This document shows positions 26,831 to 36,137 of a stretch of DNA of 64,000 bases, piece after piece. The notes beneath the pieces were generated by a model. It ran no database searches. It was not told where the DNA came from and saw nothing but the letters and a program-made list of their open reading frames with translations. The stretch is from the NCBI RefSeq assembly GCF_014641495.1, contig NZ_BMHV01000012.1, positions 1-64,000 on the forward strand, given 5' to 3'. The stretch is from Terasakiella brassicae (GTDB lineage Bacteria; Pseudomonadota; Alphaproteobacteria; Rhodospirillales; Terasakiellaceae). Positions within the stretch are counted from its first letter, which is position 1; every line of letters starts with the position of its first letter. Made by a program: the position numbers and the translations under genes.

Positions 26831-26844
26831 TTGATCCCGGTCAA
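26831..26844. promoter_or_regulatory. FNR/CRP-type binding site
   Basis: TTGATCCCGGTCAA matches the FNR/Dnr/NnrR consensus TTGAT-N4-ATCAA at nine of ten specified positions. It lies between the divergent DUF2249 operon and the PAS-GGDEF gene. For the GGDEF gene a site at -41.5 would place the start of transcription near 26879. For the DUF2249 operon a class II position would put transcription at about the start codon, so a repressing or different geometry is needed there. Confidence 0.55.
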
Positions 26845-27031
26845 TCATAAGACGTGTATGACGCATAGCGAGACAAAAGGGTTGAACTATTTTCTTTTAA
26901 TGTAATCAGGGGACGTGCTGTTTGATTGAATTTTGCGTGCTGATGACGTAGGATATGAAAATAAAAAAGAAATCAGGGTGCGATCAGTCGACAAGATCAC
27001 AAAAGCACTTTCTTTTGACAGGGGAAATAAA

Positions 27032-27991
27032 TTGAAACAGGACTCTAGCGAACATCAGTTCGCTATTCGTTTAATGGAACATTTGGTCGTTCCAACCTTT
27101 GTTCTGGATCCGTCAGGCAAAGTCATAATTTGGAACAAGGCGTGTGAACGTCTCACAAATGTGATGGCGCGTGAGGTGATCGGAACCCGGGATCATTGGC
27201 GGGCCTTTTATGAAGAACCCCGTGTCTGTCTTGCCGATCTGGTACGCGAGGGGCGCATGGACGCGATTGAAGAACATTATAGCGCGGCGTCCTTGAAGAA
27301 AGATGTCTATGACGGTGTGCGTGCCGAAAACTGGTGTGTCATGCCCTGTGCGGAAAAACGTTTATATCTGGCGATTAATTGCGGTCCCATATTTGATGAT
27401 GACGGGAACATGATCGCCATTGTGGAAACGTTACGCGATATGACGGAACAAAAACGTGCAGAGCAAGCGTTGCAAAGTCTGGCTCATAAAGATGGCTTGA
27501 CCGGATTGGCGAATCGTCGCTCTTTTGATATTTCACTGGAAGCGGATATTTTGCACGCGCGCCGGGAAAATGAACCCCTGTCACTTTTGCTGTGTGATGT
27601 GGATCATTTCAAAGGATATAACGATGGATACGGTCATCAACAAGGTGATGAGTGTCTAAAACGGATTGCTGAAACGATAGGGAAACAGGCCTATCGGGCA
27701 AATGATCTCGCCGCCCGGTATGGCGGGGAGGAATTTGCAATGATCATTCCGAATTCTGACAGCGAAGGGGCCAAACGGGTCGCAGAACGTATCCGGCAAT
27801 CGATTTATGATCTGAATTTGGAACATAAATATAATCCGGGCGGACAACGGGTGACAATCAGCGTTGGCGGGATTTCCTTGGTCCCTGATGAAAAATGTGA
27901 AGCCGCACAGATTATCGAACGCGCGGATCAGGCGCTTTATCGGGCAAAACAACAGGGCCGTAATCAAGTCTGTATCGATCCACACCCGTGA
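27032..27991 (+). CDS. PAS-domain diguanylate cyclase
   Basis: A 319-residue protein with a PAS domain (about 15-145, FVLDPSGKVIIWNKACERLT and a PAC segment DDDGNMIAIVETLRDMTEQ) and a GGDEF domain (about 160-315) with DGLTGLANRRSFD, LLCDVDHFKGYNDGYGHQQGD and active RYGGEEF. RAND five residues before it is a proper RxxD inhibitory site. TTG at 27032 has AGGGG seven bases upstream and is preferred; the frame is open to a TTG at 26933. The PAS domain may sense oxygen or redox state, in line with the FNR-type box upstream. Confidence 0.85.
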   Translation: MKQDSSEHQFAIRLMEHLVVPTFVLDPSGKVIIWNKACERLTNVMAREVIGTRDHWRAFYEEPRVCLADLVREGRMDAIEEHYSAASLKKDVYDGVRAENWCVMPCAEKRLYLAINCGPIFDDDGNMIAIVETLRDMTEQKRAEQALQSLAHKDGLTGLANRRSFDISLEADILHARRENEPLSLLLCDVDHFKGYNDGYGHQQGDECLKRIAETIGKQAYRANDLAARYGGEEFAMIIPNSDSEGAKRVAERIRQSIYDLNLEHKYNPGGQRVTISVGGISLVPDEKCEAAQIIERADQALYRAKQQGRNQVCIDPHP

Positions 27992-28822
27992 TTAGGTAAA
28001 GGCGATTTCCTGTTGGTCCAGTGATGTTTCGGAACATTCGGGTGGTGGTGTCACCAAATTAGCAAGACCGTTTGATGTGCGGTTCTGCGCCCATTGTGCG
28101 AGTGCTTTGCGGTCTTTAAAATCAGCGGCCAAGGCCGGGGCATGAAAAATAACATCGACTTCAACACCCCCCAGACAAAAGACATCCCGTAAATGCGGTG
28201 CCAATGTCATATCGCCATACCATGCGAAATAATCCCGCCCGGTATTGTTCAAAGGCTGGTGGTCGCGTGTCCGGCAAAAGGCGAGCGTGACGGGTTGGAC
28301 CAGACAGCTTTCGCGCAAGTCGTCTTCCATCACCATTTCGAACAAGGCGCTTTTATAAGGCAAAACTTTGTTGCCGGGCGAACTGGTACCTTCGGGGAAG
28401 ATCATCAAGCGCTCACCACTTAAAATCCGTTGTTTGAGTTTGACTTTTTGTTTACGTGCTTTGGAAGGCTTGCGTTCAATAAAAGCGGTTTGCGCAATTT
28501 GTGCCAGAAACCCGAACAAGGGCCAGTCGGCAACCTCGGCCTTGGCGACAAAGGTCACATCCAGACAGGAGGCTATAATCGGGATATCCAGGTAAGAAAC
28601 ATGGTTTCCAGCCAGCAATACTCTTTTATTTTGAGACGGTTTACCATAGCAGGTGACTTTCATACCGATAAGCGCACAGACCCCACGATGCCAAAGTTGC
28701 ACCATTGGGCGGCGCACATGCCGCCCAAGGCAGAAAATCAGCAGGTAAGGAGGGACCAGCAGGACCGTCCATCCCAAAAAGGCCATCGTGCGTATCATGC
28801 CGCGCAGAAAAGATTTTTTCAT
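27992..28822 (-). CDS. olsA: 1-acyl-glycerol-3-phosphate-type acyltransferase, probable OlsA
   Basis: A 276-residue PlsC-family membrane-associated acyltransferase with an N-terminal hydrophobic segment and the catalytic NHVSYLD (H-x4-D) and FPEGTSSPG motifs. Its ATG overlaps the olsB stop by four bases, which supports the role of OlsA: adding the second acyl chain to lyso-ornithine lipid. It could also make phosphatidic acid. It is convergent with the PAS-GGDEF gene with essentially no gap. Confidence 0.8.
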   Translation of the reverse strand: MKKSFLRGMIRTMAFLGWTVLLVPPYLLIFCLGRHVRRPMVQLWHRGVCALIGMKVTCYGKPSQNKRVLLAGNHVSYLDIPIIASCLDVTFVAKAEVADWPLFGFLAQIAQTAFIERKPSKARKQKVKLKQRILSGERLMIFPEGTSSPGNKVLPYKSALFEMVMEDDLRESCLVQPVTLAFCRTRDHQPLNNTGRDYFAWYGDMTLAPHLRDVFCLGGVEVDVIFHAPALAADFKDRKALAQWAQNRTSNGLANLVTPPPECSETSLDQQEIAFT

Positions 28823-29622
28823 GTGTTGGCCTGATTGGACATACTTGCCGCATCTTGCAGATAGTGACGTTGGTAACGACCCGTCACATTGTCCGTTTCA
28901 ACCAGCAGGCAAACATCGACCGTATTGAATTGATGATCAATCACACCGCCCTTGCCAATCACGCCGCCGACACGCAGGTAACCTTTAATGAGCGGGGGCA
29001 TTTCACGCAAAGCCTGGCGGCTGTCGATTTGTTTTTTCTTGAGCAGTTTTAAATCTACATAACGGCTATCCAATGCCTTGGGCGACCATTCATCCGGTGC
29101 ACTGTGATGGTGGTGCAGATATGATAACGCCGATGCCATTGCTTTTGTATCGGTGCCGGGGAAGCTTGCGCATCCGAACATCAGTGAAATTTTGTAATCG
29201 GTAATATATTCTGCAATGCCGCGCCATAAAAGCTGCATAACGGCTTTGCCGCGATAATCGGGATCGACACAAGAACGTCCCAACTCAACGATTTCACCTT
29301 GATAATTTTCAAGGCGGGAGAGATCGAATTCATCAGCCGAATAGAAACCTTCATGGCGTTGGGCAACGCTGCGGCGAAGCAGGCGATAGGTGCCGACAAC
29401 ACATTCTTCGCCAGCGGCTTCTTTGGTTTTATCAATAACCAGCAAATGATCACAATAATCGTCAAAACGATCAAAATCACGTTTCGCTGCGGCAACTTCA
29501 GGATCGGGAACAGCGCCCATACCGTCAAAAAAGACGCGGTAGCGCAGGCGTTGAGCGGCTTCCAAATCGTCGGCGTTGCGCGCAAGTCGGATATCAAGGT
29601 TCGTTTCTGTCTGGTTCGTCAT
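28819..29622 (-). CDS. olsB: L-ornithine N-alpha-acyltransferase (OlsB)
   Basis: A 267-residue GNAT-type protein of the OlsB/hemolysin-like family. Blocks: LRYRVFFDGMGA, FDRFDDYCDHLLV, VELGRSCVDPDYRGK and LMFGCASFPGTD. It transfers a 3-hydroxyacyl chain from ACP to the ornithine alpha-amino group, the first step of ornithine-lipid synthesis. GTG at 29634 is an alternative start; the ATG at 29622 has GAAG before it. Ornithine lipids often replace phospholipids under phosphate limitation, and a phosphatase gene lies upstream on the same strand. Confidence 0.87.
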   Translation of the reverse strand: MTNQTETNLDIRLARNADDLEAAQRLRYRVFFDGMGAVPDPEVAAAKRDFDRFDDYCDHLLVIDKTKEAAGEECVVGTYRLLRRSVAQRHEGFYSADEFDLSRLENYQGEIVELGRSCVDPDYRGKAVMQLLWRGIAEYITDYKISLMFGCASFPGTDTKAMASALSYLHHHHSAPDEWSPKALDSRYVDLKLLKKKQIDSRQALREMPPLIKGYLRVGGVIGKGGVIDHQFNTVDVCLLVETDNVTGRYQRHYLQDAASMSNQANT

Positions 29623-29745
29623 TGTTTTCTTCACTGCTCGTTGAACACTGCCCGTCAGGGTAGGTTAAAGATTGGTTCAGCAGTGTTTCACTGACGTGAA
29701 GCTTTCGTGACTTTCAGATTTAGGATTTATGACGTCCGCGCCGAT

Positions 29746-31710
29746 TTATTGCCAACGGGAATGATTTTCCATGCGATCAAATCCGACAAACTGTCCATCG
29801 GCCAGAAGTTGACGAAAACGACAAGGCCGTCCGTCTTTGTCCAGTTCGACCAGGCCGACCCCGGCGGCATCCAGCAAGCGGCGCCCGTCAGCATGTCCTT
29901 CGGGTTTGCGCGGAATAATGCGCATGCGTTTGCGCTTGGTAAACCAGTTTAAGGGGGAGCGGGGAGAATAAAGCCAACGATTGATGATATCCAGTACATC
30001 CAGTAGCTTTTTTGGAAACTCGTTCTTAAAGCCACTACTGGTGACTTGCCAGATATCCGGGCCTCCTTTTTGTCCGCGCAGTTCAACATCATAGACAAAG
30101 GAATAATGAACATCGCCGGATAAAATAATAAAGGTGTGTGGTGTTTTGGTATGCATGAAAACATTGAGAATGGAATTAGCCGTTCCCGGATGTGCCATCC
30201 AGTTTTCGGCATCCACCAGTAAAGGTTTCCCAAACCATGTGAAAATACGCTGGATGGTTTCAATCAATTTGACCCCATAGATTGGCGCGGGCGAAACCAG
30301 CAAAACACTGTCTTTGCCATAAAGTTGTTCTTGCAGATCCCCAACGGCTTCCCAATCCAGCAGGCCGGATGGTTTGACCATGGAACTTTCCGAACGCCAA
30401 CGCCGTGTGCGTGTATCAATGACAATCAGGGGCGGTTCTGTTTTCCATTGATATTCCCATCCTTCAAATTTTAAAAGGTGGTCAATGAAGTTGATATGGT
30501 CTTCATGTCCCGGGGCATCCAATGCGGTTTGCAGATCTTTTATAAAGCGTGTGTCAAATTTATCCGGGTTGTTTCCCCACCCCTGACAGATGAAATAAGC
30601 CGACAGGCTGTTGCCGATCATGCGTTTGGAAAAGGGGTGATTGTAAACCGCCTCTTCCCATTGGCGGTTCAGGTTCCAGTCATCGGTGACATCATGGTCA
30701 TCAAAGATCATGGCAACGGGCAAATGGGCCATGAGACGGCGCACCTGCGGCAAACCTTCAACAAAGCGGTCCAAAACTTGTTTTTCATCCGCAAACAGTT
30801 TTTGATTTTCAGCCGATAGGCCTGCGGGGCAATCCATCTGTGCAATGGACCAGAGAACAGGCGACCAGACCATCAGATACATCAGTAGATTTTCATGCAG
30901 GGTCATTAAATGGTTGTGCGCGGTATCGGTGGTGAAAACCGGTTTGCGTACACCACCGAACAGAATATCCAACAGATCACGGTTGGCTTCGACCTGTGGT
31001 AAAATAGCTGTTCGATCATAATAACTGCTTTTGTGTTGATAGAGTTCATCAGACGTTCCAATCGGGGGGACTTTCAGCCCCTCGAACATTTCAGCAGGCA
31101 GGTCCAGTTGATCAATGACGCTGTGAATGGCGCGCAGCATGGGACCGGCCACATCATCGGCATAGATTTGATCGCCTGACATGATCAAGGCTGACGGCCA
31201 TGTGGGCAGGTTTTCATCTTTATCGGCATTGTTTTCAAGGAGCTGGGCAAGCAGGCCATCGGCAGCAACCAAGCCATCGCCACTGTCATGGTGGGGTTTA
31301 CGGCATGATCCGTGCAAAATACTTCCAACCTTGGACGGTAACAAGAAGCCCAGCTTGTTATGGGGGGGATAGAGCAAGTCCGGGCTGAGTTTCGTGATAT
31401 CCTGCCAAATCTCTTGATCTTGTGATTTCAGGCAAAGGGTATAATCAATCCAACAATCGCGGGGCAAAGCCTCTTTAAACGACAGATCAATCAACAGGAT
31501 ATGTAACTTTTTACCGCATTTTAGCCTGTGAATTTTTATACCTTTGGATGGCGTGGAAAATTCGGCAAGGATGTTGTCTTGTTCAGAAAACTGTATTTTC
31601 ACGTCAGCTTCAACGCTGAGCGCAAGCCAAAGGGCCAACCGTTCAGGTTCTGCGCGGCGCAAAATTGGTCCGGCAAGAACAGGCGGTAAGGTCGTTGGGG
31701 CTGCGCTCAT
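29746..31710 (-). CDS. PhoD-like metallophosphatase
   Basis: A 654-residue protein of the PhoD/alkaline phosphatase D superfamily. Metal-binding blocks are HGSCRKPHHD, LIMSGDQIYADD, IFDDHDVTDDWN and the late ILSGDVHYSFVY. No signal peptide is evident, so it is probably cytoplasmic, unlike secreted PhoD. Substrate is unknown. It stands upstream of olsB with about 120 bases between, so co-transcription is possible. On the minus strand TTGACA at about 31768 with a 17-base spacer to TACCCT may be its promoter. Confidence 0.8.
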   Translation of the reverse strand: MSAAPTTLPPVLAGPILRRAEPERLALWLALSVEADVKIQFSEQDNILAEFSTPSKGIKIHRLKCGKKLHILLIDLSFKEALPRDCWIDYTLCLKSQDQEIWQDITKLSPDLLYPPHNKLGFLLPSKVGSILHGSCRKPHHDSGDGLVAADGLLAQLLENNADKDENLPTWPSALIMSGDQIYADDVAGPMLRAIHSVIDQLDLPAEMFEGLKVPPIGTSDELYQHKSSYYDRTAILPQVEANRDLLDILFGGVRKPVFTTDTAHNHLMTLHENLLMYLMVWSPVLWSIAQMDCPAGLSAENQKLFADEKQVLDRFVEGLPQVRRLMAHLPVAMIFDDHDVTDDWNLNRQWEEAVYNHPFSKRMIGNSLSAYFICQGWGNNPDKFDTRFIKDLQTALDAPGHEDHINFIDHLLKFEGWEYQWKTEPPLIVIDTRTRRWRSESSMVKPSGLLDWEAVGDLQEQLYGKDSVLLVSPAPIYGVKLIETIQRIFTWFGKPLLVDAENWMAHPGTANSILNVFMHTKTPHTFIILSGDVHYSFVYDVELRGQKGGPDIWQVTSSGFKNEFPKKLLDVLDIINRWLYSPRSPLNWFTKRKRMRIIPRKPEGHADGRRLLDAAGVGLVELDKDGRPCRFRQLLADGQFVGFDRMENHSRWQ

Positions 31711-31841
31711 TGAGAATATCCGAATAAGAAATTGATTTTGATGAGGGTAGGAAGGCTTTTATATCCTGTCAATGACGCATTGTTTGTCTAACGGATTGGA
31801 TTGATTTATCATCCGCGCAGGCAAACGAATTGGAAAAAGAA

Positions 31842-33560
31842 ATGCGCCCACGCTTTTTATTGTTGTTTATTGTCGGTTTGGCCGTCCTGTCTTATGGCAT
31901 GTATTATGTGTCTTTTTCCTATTTTAAATCAGAAGAAATCAGAAAGGCCAGTGGGCGGCTGTCCCTGTATAAAAGCTCGTTGCTGAGCGAGATTGAACGG
32001 TTTGTTTACTTCCCCTTTGTGTTGTCGCAAGACCCTTATGTAATCTCGGCCCTGTCCGGTGAGGGGGTCGACCGACTGAATGAAAGATTGGCGAAATTTG
32101 CCGATCAATCGGGGGTAGAGGCCATCTATTTAATGGATACGACCGGATTAACGGTATCGTCTTCAAACTATGCCAGCAAGACCAGCTATATCGGGCAAAA
32201 TTATGCCTTTCGCCCCTATTTCAAGGATGCGCTTGCTGGTAATCATGGTGAGTTTTACGGTATTGGGGCGACAACCAAATTACCCGGCTTGTTTATTTCT
32301 GAACCTGTACGCGATGTTCAGGGGCAGGTCATTGGCGTGATCGCACTCAAACTGAATTTTGGTCAGTTGGAAAATTTATGGATTGATTCCGATGAACAGG
32401 TTTTGCTGGGCAACAAAGACAGTGTGATCCTGTTATCGTCCAATCCGAACTGGCGCTATCGGGCCATGTTTGCGATATCGAAAGAACGCAGGCAGGAAAT
32501 TCAGGAAGAGCGCCAGTTTGCAAATGAGCCGTTAAACGAATTGAACTGGCGCATTTGGAATGAAAATCAGGTTATGGTCGAAGGCAATCATTTCCTTTTG
32601 GTGACGGAGGAAATGGATAGCCGAAATTGGACACTGTACTTTTTTGCCAGTCAGGACCCGGTGCAGGAAAAAACATGGATGACCCTGATTTCGGCCTTTG
32701 TCATTCTGACGATTGTGTTTGCGGTTATCCAGTTTCGCCGCACGGTGCGTATCGGCGAGGCCTTGCGCGAATCACAAGCTGATTCTGCGGCAATGCGGGA
32801 GGCTAACAGGCGTTTAGCTGTGGAAATCGAAGAACGCAAAGTCGCGGAAAAACGTTTGAAAACCACACAAAACGAATTGGCGCGCGCCAGTCGTCTGGCG
32901 GCATTGGGGCAATTGGCGGTGTCTGTTACACATGAATTGGGGCAACCCTTGGCAGCGATGCGTAATTATTTGACAGCGGCTGAGATGTCGCCCAATCCAC
33001 CGGCAATGGGGTTTATGCAAAAAATGACCGGCCTTGCGTTGCGGATGGAAAATATTACCAAGCAACTTAAATTTTTTGCCAAGCCGGGGTCTGAAACGTT
33101 TGAGGCCGTCGATATGCGTGATGTCCTGAAAGGGGCTGAAGAATTATTACAGGCGGATTTTGTCAGTAATGCGATCAATTATAAGCGAATTGTGCCCAAT
33201 ACGGCGGTGGTGGTGCATGCCAATCGTTTGCGTTTGGAACAGGTTTTGACCAATTTGATGCGCAATGCCTTGAATGCGATGGAAGCAGGCGAGGAACGGT
33301 TACTAACGGTTCAGCTTAGTATGGAAAACGCACAGGCCTGTGTGGAAGTCTTTGATACAGGCGCGGGGTTGGGCAAGGCCACGTTGGAAGAATTGCAGGA
33401 ACCCTTTGTGAGCACACGGGCATCAGGTGAAGGGTTGGGGCTGGGGCTTGCCATTTCCAGTGAAATTGTGAAAGAACATGGGGGCCGTATGGCCGCGCGC
33501 AATCGTCAAATCAAGGGGGCTGCGTTTCGAATTGAATTGCCCTTGTGGGCGGAGGATTAA
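31842..33560 (+). CDS. DctB-like sensor histidine kinase
   Basis: A 572-residue membrane kinase. Two membrane segments (about 4-24 and 280-300) enclose a periplasmic double-Cache domain of the DctB type (YLMDTTGLTVSSSNYASKTSYIGQ, YAFRPYFKDAL). Then come a coiled coil, the H-box VTHELGQPLAAMRNYL with the phosphorylated histidine, and the ATPase blocks NLMRNALNAME, DTGAGL and GEGLGLGLAI. DctB senses C4-dicarboxylates. The response-regulator gene starts five bases after the stop, and TRAP transporter genes follow. TTG at 31830 is an alternative start. Confidence 0.88.
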   Translation: MRPRFLLLFIVGLAVLSYGMYYVSFSYFKSEEIRKASGRLSLYKSSLLSEIERFVYFPFVLSQDPYVISALSGEGVDRLNERLAKFADQSGVEAIYLMDTTGLTVSSSNYASKTSYIGQNYAFRPYFKDALAGNHGEFYGIGATTKLPGLFISEPVRDVQGQVIGVIALKLNFGQLENLWIDSDEQVLLGNKDSVILLSSNPNWRYRAMFAISKERRQEIQEERQFANEPLNELNWRIWNENQVMVEGNHFLLVTEEMDSRNWTLYFFASQDPVQEKTWMTLISAFVILTIVFAVIQFRRTVRIGEALRESQADSAAMREANRRLAVEIEERKVAEKRLKTTQNELARASRLAALGQLAVSVTHELGQPLAAMRNYLTAAEMSPNPPAMGFMQKMTGLALRMENITKQLKFFAKPGSETFEAVDMRDVLKGAEELLQADFVSNAINYKRIVPNTAVVVHANRLRLEQVLTNLMRNALNAMEAGEERLLTVQLSMENAQACVEVFDTGAGLGKATLEELQEPFVSTRASGEGLGLGLAISSEIVKEHGGRMAARNRQIKGAAFRIELPLWAED

Positions 33561-33565
33561 AAACA

Positions 33566-34912
33566 ATGGTCGATGCAAACCCAACTTATTCCCTTGTTAT
33601 TGTCGATGATGACCGTGAAATGCGTGATTCTTTAACCCATTTGTTTGAATCAGTGGGCTGGCAATGTGAAAACTATGCCCGCGCAGAATTGTTTTGTGAA
33701 AAAGTCAGAGATATCAGCCCGGATGTGATTCTCAGTGATGTGCGTATGCCCGGTATGGATGGGCTTGCCTTGCTGGATTATATGCAAACCAAGGAAGATA
33801 CTGCCCCCGTGGTGTTGATTTCCGCACATGGTGATATCCCGATGGCGGTAGATGCCATGCAAAAAGGGGCTTACAGTTTTCTGGAAAAACCGTTTGATCC
33901 ACGCCGTTTGTTGACGGTGGCCCGTCATGCAGCCGAACAACATCGCATGGGGCAGGATACGGAACGTTTAAAAGCCCGGCTTGCGATGTTATCAGGATTG
34001 GATCGGATTTTAATCGGGCAAACCGACGAAATTAAGATCCTGCGCGAAGATGTTCTGGATTATGCTGATCTGGATGCACCTGCCATGATTTTAGGCGAAA
34101 CCGGCACCGGAAAAGAAGTGGTTGCCCGTGCTTTGCATGATCTGAGTGTGCGCGCGAAAGGGCCGTTTACCGTCCTGAACTGTGCCACGATTTTGGCAGA
34201 AAAATTTGAAAGCAGTATGTTTGGCGAAATCGGGCAAGTGAAAGGCATGCTGGCGGCAAGTGACGGGGGCACCTTGTTTCTGGATGAAGTCGCCGCCTGC
34301 CCCCTTGCCATTCAAGCCAAATTGTTGCGTGTGATTGAAACGCGTGAGTTTACCCCGATCGGTGGGGACAAGCCGGTGCCGGTTGATATTCGGATTGTGT
34401 CGGCCTCCAACGAGGATATGGAGGCAGCGGTCGCGCAAGGACGTTTTCGATCTGATTTACTATATCGTCTGAATACGTTGATGTTGAATTTACCGACCTT
34501 GCGCGAACGGCGTTCAGATATCGTGATGTTGTTTTCCCATTTTTTAAACGAATACAGCACGGTTTATGAAATCAGCACACCGGAATTAAGCGCCGATGAT
34601 GTTTCGGCCTTGATGACGCATGAATGGCCGGGGAATGTGCGTGAATTACGCCATGTTGCCGAACGTCGTATTTTGGCGGCGCGGCGTGGGCGCGGTAATG
34701 TGGGCGAAGCGATCCATTCCAACCATGATGTCGAAGAAGTCCCCGATACCCTGCGTGAAGCGGTTGCCGCCTTTGAACGTGAACTGGTTGCCAAAGCCAT
34801 TCGTACCCATAAAGGCAAGATGGATGCGGTTGCGGAAAGTTTAGGGATTGGACGGCGCACGTTAAATGAAAAAATCGTCAAGCTGGGGTTGGATAAGAAC
34901 GCCTTGTTGTAA
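33566..34912 (+). CDS. DctD/NtrC-type response regulator lacking the GAFTGA loop
   Basis: A 448-residue three-domain regulator. The receiver domain (about 8-125) has phosphoacceptor D58 in ILSDVRMPGMDG. The AAA+ domain (about 150-390) has Walker A GETGTGKE, Walker B GGTLFLDEV and arginine-finger sequence. A C-terminal Fis-type helix-turn-helix covers about 405-445. Between MFGE and ASDGGTLF, where sigma-54 activators carry GAFTGA, only about ten residues are present and the loop is absent. That loop contacts sigma-54, so this protein may act with sigma-70, as described for Rhodobacter NtrC. GGAGG ten bases before fixes the ATG. Confidence 0.85.
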   Translation: MVDANPTYSLVIVDDDREMRDSLTHLFESVGWQCENYARAELFCEKVRDISPDVILSDVRMPGMDGLALLDYMQTKEDTAPVVLISAHGDIPMAVDAMQKGAYSFLEKPFDPRRLLTVARHAAEQHRMGQDTERLKARLAMLSGLDRILIGQTDEIKILREDVLDYADLDAPAMILGETGTGKEVVARALHDLSVRAKGPFTVLNCATILAEKFESSMFGEIGQVKGMLAASDGGTLFLDEVAACPLAIQAKLLRVIETREFTPIGGDKPVPVDIRIVSASNEDMEAAVAQGRFRSDLLYRLNTLMLNLPTLRERRSDIVMLFSHFLNEYSTVYEISTPELSADDVSALMTHEWPGNVRELRHVAERRILAARRGRGNVGEAIHSNHDVEEVPDTLREAVAAFERELVAKAIRTHKGKMDAVAESLGIGRRTLNEKIVKLGLDKNALL

Positions 34913-35047
34913 CCCGTTTGGTCCTTTGCGGATTTCCGCGCACAGGAAGTTTACGAGCCTGCGGTTTTCTTCATGCGTATTTTTTACCGGATTTATTATC
35001 TTATTTCCCGAGACATCTGGAGGATGTTCATTTTGGGAGATTATTTT

Positions 35048-36049
35048 ATGAAGAAAATTCTTGGCAAATTGTGCCTGACTGCTGTTGCTCTTTCTTTTGC
35101 CGGTGAGGCAATGGCGACAGAATGGAATGTGTCCTTGTGGGGCAAGCGTCGTGCGTTTACCGAACATGTTGAAAAAATCGCTGAATTGGTCGACAAGAAA
35201 ACCAACGGTGAATTCAAACTCAACATTTCTTACGGCGGCCTGTCTAAGAACAAGGAAAACCTTGACGGGATTTCTATTGGCGCGTTTGAAATGGCACAAT
35301 TCTGTGCGGGCTATCACCGTGATAAAAACCCGTCTTTGACGGTTGCAGAACTGCCGTTTTTAGGTGTGTCTACCTTGGATCAGGAACGTCGACTGTCCGA
35401 AGAACTTTATAAACATCCGGCTGTTGTAAAAGATCTGGCGCGTTGGAATGCAACCTTGTTGATGCCCTCACCAATGCCGCAATATAACATTGCAGGTCTG
35501 GGCGACACGCCGAAATCACTGGATGATTTTAAAGGTCTTGCGGTTCGTGCAACCGGCGGGATTGGTCAGGCCATGAAGGCCGTTGGCGCGGTTCCAACAT
35601 CCATGTCGGCTTCTGAAGTGCGTCAAGCTCTTGATGGTGGTGTTATCAAAGCCGTTGCCTTTGCCCAACATGCCCATATGGCGTTTGGTGTTGTGGAAAA
35701 AGCAACATGGTGGACGACAAACCTGAACCCCGGCACAATTAACTGCCCGGTTGTTGTCAACACAGATGCGTTGAATGGCCTGAAACCGGCTTATCGTGAT
35801 GCGTTGCTTGGTTCTGTTGATGAAGCACTCGATTACTATGTCGACAACTACAACAACAAAACTATGAAACGTTGGGATCCGTTGTTGAAAGAACGCGGTA
35901 TCGAGAAAGTCACTTTCTCTGACCAGGCGATTGCAGATTTGAAAAAGGCCGTTGCCACCCCTGCTGCGGATCAGTGGGTTAAAGACAACGCTGCCAAAGG
36001 GCTCCCCGCTCAAGAACTGTATGACTTCTTTACCGGCATGATCAAATAA
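35048..36049 (+). CDS. dctP: TRAP transporter substrate-binding protein, DctP family
   Basis: A 333-residue periplasmic protein with a signal peptide (1-23, ending GEAMAT) and the DctP fold: blocks GAFEMAQFC, FKGLAVRATGGIGQAMKAVGAVPTSM, the ligand-binding arginine within KGLAVRA and a later VVVNTDALNGL. The ligand is probably an organic acid, given the neighbouring DctB-like sensor. ATG 35048 follows GGGAG; the frame is open to 34973 but the upstream part is not signal-like. A hairpin follows before the permease gene. Confidence 0.88.
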   Translation: MKKILGKLCLTAVALSFAGEAMATEWNVSLWGKRRAFTEHVEKIAELVDKKTNGEFKLNISYGGLSKNKENLDGISIGAFEMAQFCAGYHRDKNPSLTVAELPFLGVSTLDQERRLSEELYKHPAVVKDLARWNATLLMPSPMPQYNIAGLGDTPKSLDDFKGLAVRATGGIGQAMKAVGAVPTSMSASEVRQALDGGVIKAVAFAQHAHMAFGVVEKATWWTTNLNPGTINCPVVVNTDALNGLKPAYRDALLGSVDEALDYYVDNYNNKTMKRWDPLLKERGIEKVTFSDQAIADLKKAVATPAADQWVKDNAAKGLPAQELYDFFTGMIK

Positions 36050-36079
36050 GTAAGTCAAACAGCTTGAGATCAAGCGAGA

Positions 36080-36112
36080 GGGGGCGTCTTCGACCCGGGC
36101 GTCCCCTTTTTT
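36080..36112 (+). terminator. Intercistronic hairpin/attenuator between dctP and dctQ
   Basis: GGGGGCG (36080-36086) pairs with CGTCCCC (36100-36106, one G-U pair), followed by six T. Placed between the binding-protein gene and the permease genes, it should let most transcripts end or be stabilised after dctP, giving more binding protein than permease. Confidence 0.7.
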
Positions 36113-36137
36113 CGCAACTTTTTTTAAGGAGGAGATC

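Noticed and set aside
34913-35047. Sigma-54 (-24/-12) promoter before dctP
   Set aside because: No TGGCAC-N5-TTGC type sequence is visible, in line with the regulator lacking GAFTGA.
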